A DNA stretch of 6,390 nt from an uncultured Pleurocapsa sp. (GTDB lineage: Bacteria > Cyanobacteriota > Cyanobacteriia > Cyanobacteriales > Xenococcaceae). Of this stretch, positions 6,076 through 6,390 are shown piece by piece. Made by a program: the position numbers and the translations under genes. The notes beneath the pieces were generated by a model that had not been told where the DNA came from, ran no database searches, and saw nothing but the letters and a program-made list of their open reading frames with translations. The stretch lies in NCBI GenBank assembly GCA_937884735.1, contig CAKZYI010000866.1, forward strand, positions 1-6,390. Reading direction: 5' to 3'. Position 1 is the first letter of the stretch. Each line of letters begins with the position of its first letter.

Positions 6076-6390
6076 TCAACGATCGGCATTTGCAAGTTGA
6101 GCGATGACCTTAATTAGGTTATTAACATCCATAGGTTTGTTAATATGTCGATCGAATCCTGCGGCAAGGCTATTTTGGCGATCTTGTTCGGCGGCATAGC
6201 CAGATAAAGCGATCGCTTTGATATCTTCTCTAAGGTTTTTTTGCAAAGCTAATTTTCGGACTGTTTGAATCAACTCATAGCCATCTACATTGGGCATCCC
6301 AATATCGCTGATTAAAATATTGTGTTGAAACTTTTCAATCTTTGATAAAGCTTCTTCGACCGATCAACTGACTTTCACCACAGCCTCTTC
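6076..6390 (-). pseudogene. Response-regulator receiver domain, partial at right edge, with an in-frame TGA
   Basis: The minus-strand frame enters from the right edge and ends at TGA 6078-6076, so this is the C-terminus of its protein. It carries the receiver landmarks in order: SVEEALSKIEKF, the phosphoacceptor strand ILISDIGMPNVDGYEL (Asp of SDIGMP), ALSGYA (conserved Ser/Thr position) and INKPMD (conserved Lys), ending about 23 residues after that Lys. The N-terminal acidic pair would lie beyond the window. A terminal receiver with SDIGMP and ALSGYA is common in cyanobacterial hybrid histidine kinases, so the gene may be one; that is an inference. One in-frame TGA at 6366-6364 replaces a single residue between EAVVKVS and SVEEAL with the spacing otherwise normal, consistent with a nonsense mutation such as CGA to TGA. 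The ATG at 6297-6295 is internal to the domain and not a credible gene start. Confidence 0.8.

Larger units (their letters stand above)
521..6216. repeat. Dispersed HIP1 octamers GCGATCGC (eight perfect copies)
   Basis: Perfect GCGATCGC copies start at 521, 879, 1413, 1502, 2826, 3996, 4475 and 6209, roughly one per 800 bases, far above expectation in AT-rich DNA. Highly iterated palindrome 1 is a cyanobacterial genome signature. All lie in coding or formerly coding DNA, including one inside the MerR fossil (2826), so that segment has a base-word profile like the rest of the window. Confidence 0.85.

Noticed and set aside
521..6216. Recurrent GCGATCGC as a CRISPR-like or mobile repeat
   Set aside because: Copies are irregularly spaced, only eight bases long and sit inside genes; this is the ordinary HIP1 signature of cyanobacteria.
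5237..6366. Stop-codon reassignment (TAG or TGA read as sense)
   Set aside because: TGA ends the adaptor, the 173-residue protein and the receiver frame, and TAG ends the DUF3616 frame, each at the expected family C-terminus where one can be judged, so both codons behave as stops.

Overview
The window looks like chromosomal DNA of a low-GC cyanobacterium. Eight perfect copies of the HIP1 octamer GCGATCGC lie at 521, 879, 1413, 1502, 2826, 3996, 4475 and 6209, which is a cyanobacterial signature. There are also short tandem heptamers of the STRR type (TTAGCCA/TTAGCTA at 1908-1928, TATTACT/CATTACT at 3438-3458), and several genes resemble families known mainly from cyanobacteria. I cannot name the genus.

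Layout, left to right. (1) 2-1885, plus strand: the 3' part of a large HlyD-type periplasmic adaptor gene. Its reading frame runs off the left edge, and it has an unusual cytoplasmic helical/HTH-like N-terminal extension. (2) 1976-2611, minus strand: a PAP2-family membrane phosphatase, convergent with the adaptor. One arginine of its third active-site motif is replaced by serine. (3) 2612-3446: about 835 bases without an intact gene, but not empty. On the minus strand it holds the fossil of a MerR-family regulator (2718-2932), still preceded by a promoter with the 19-bp -35/-10 spacing typical of MerR targets, and a 99-codon open frame (3049-3348) that has a stop but no usable start, so it is probably the tail of a lost gene. 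(4) 3447-4653, minus strand: two tightly packed genes, a two-helix membrane protein followed one base later by a conserved cyanobacterial-type protein of unknown function. (5) 4654-4921: a divergent intergenic region with two perfect inverted repeats. (6) 4922-5995, plus strand: a DUF3616 protein gene intact in frame from end to end except for one amber codon at 5237-5239. (7) 6076-6390, minus strand: a response-regulator receiver domain entering from the right edge, also interrupted by one in-frame stop (TGA, 6364-6366).

The genes do not form one pathway. The adaptor probably works with an ABC transporter encoded off the left edge. The 173/227-residue pair looks co-expressed. The main theme of the rest is gene decay: a frameshifted MerR gene, an orphan gene tail, and two otherwise clean frames each broken by a single nonsense codon. 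TGA and TAG both end other frames in this window, so codon reassignment is an unlikely explanation. I found no tRNA, rRNA, CRISPR array or transposase.
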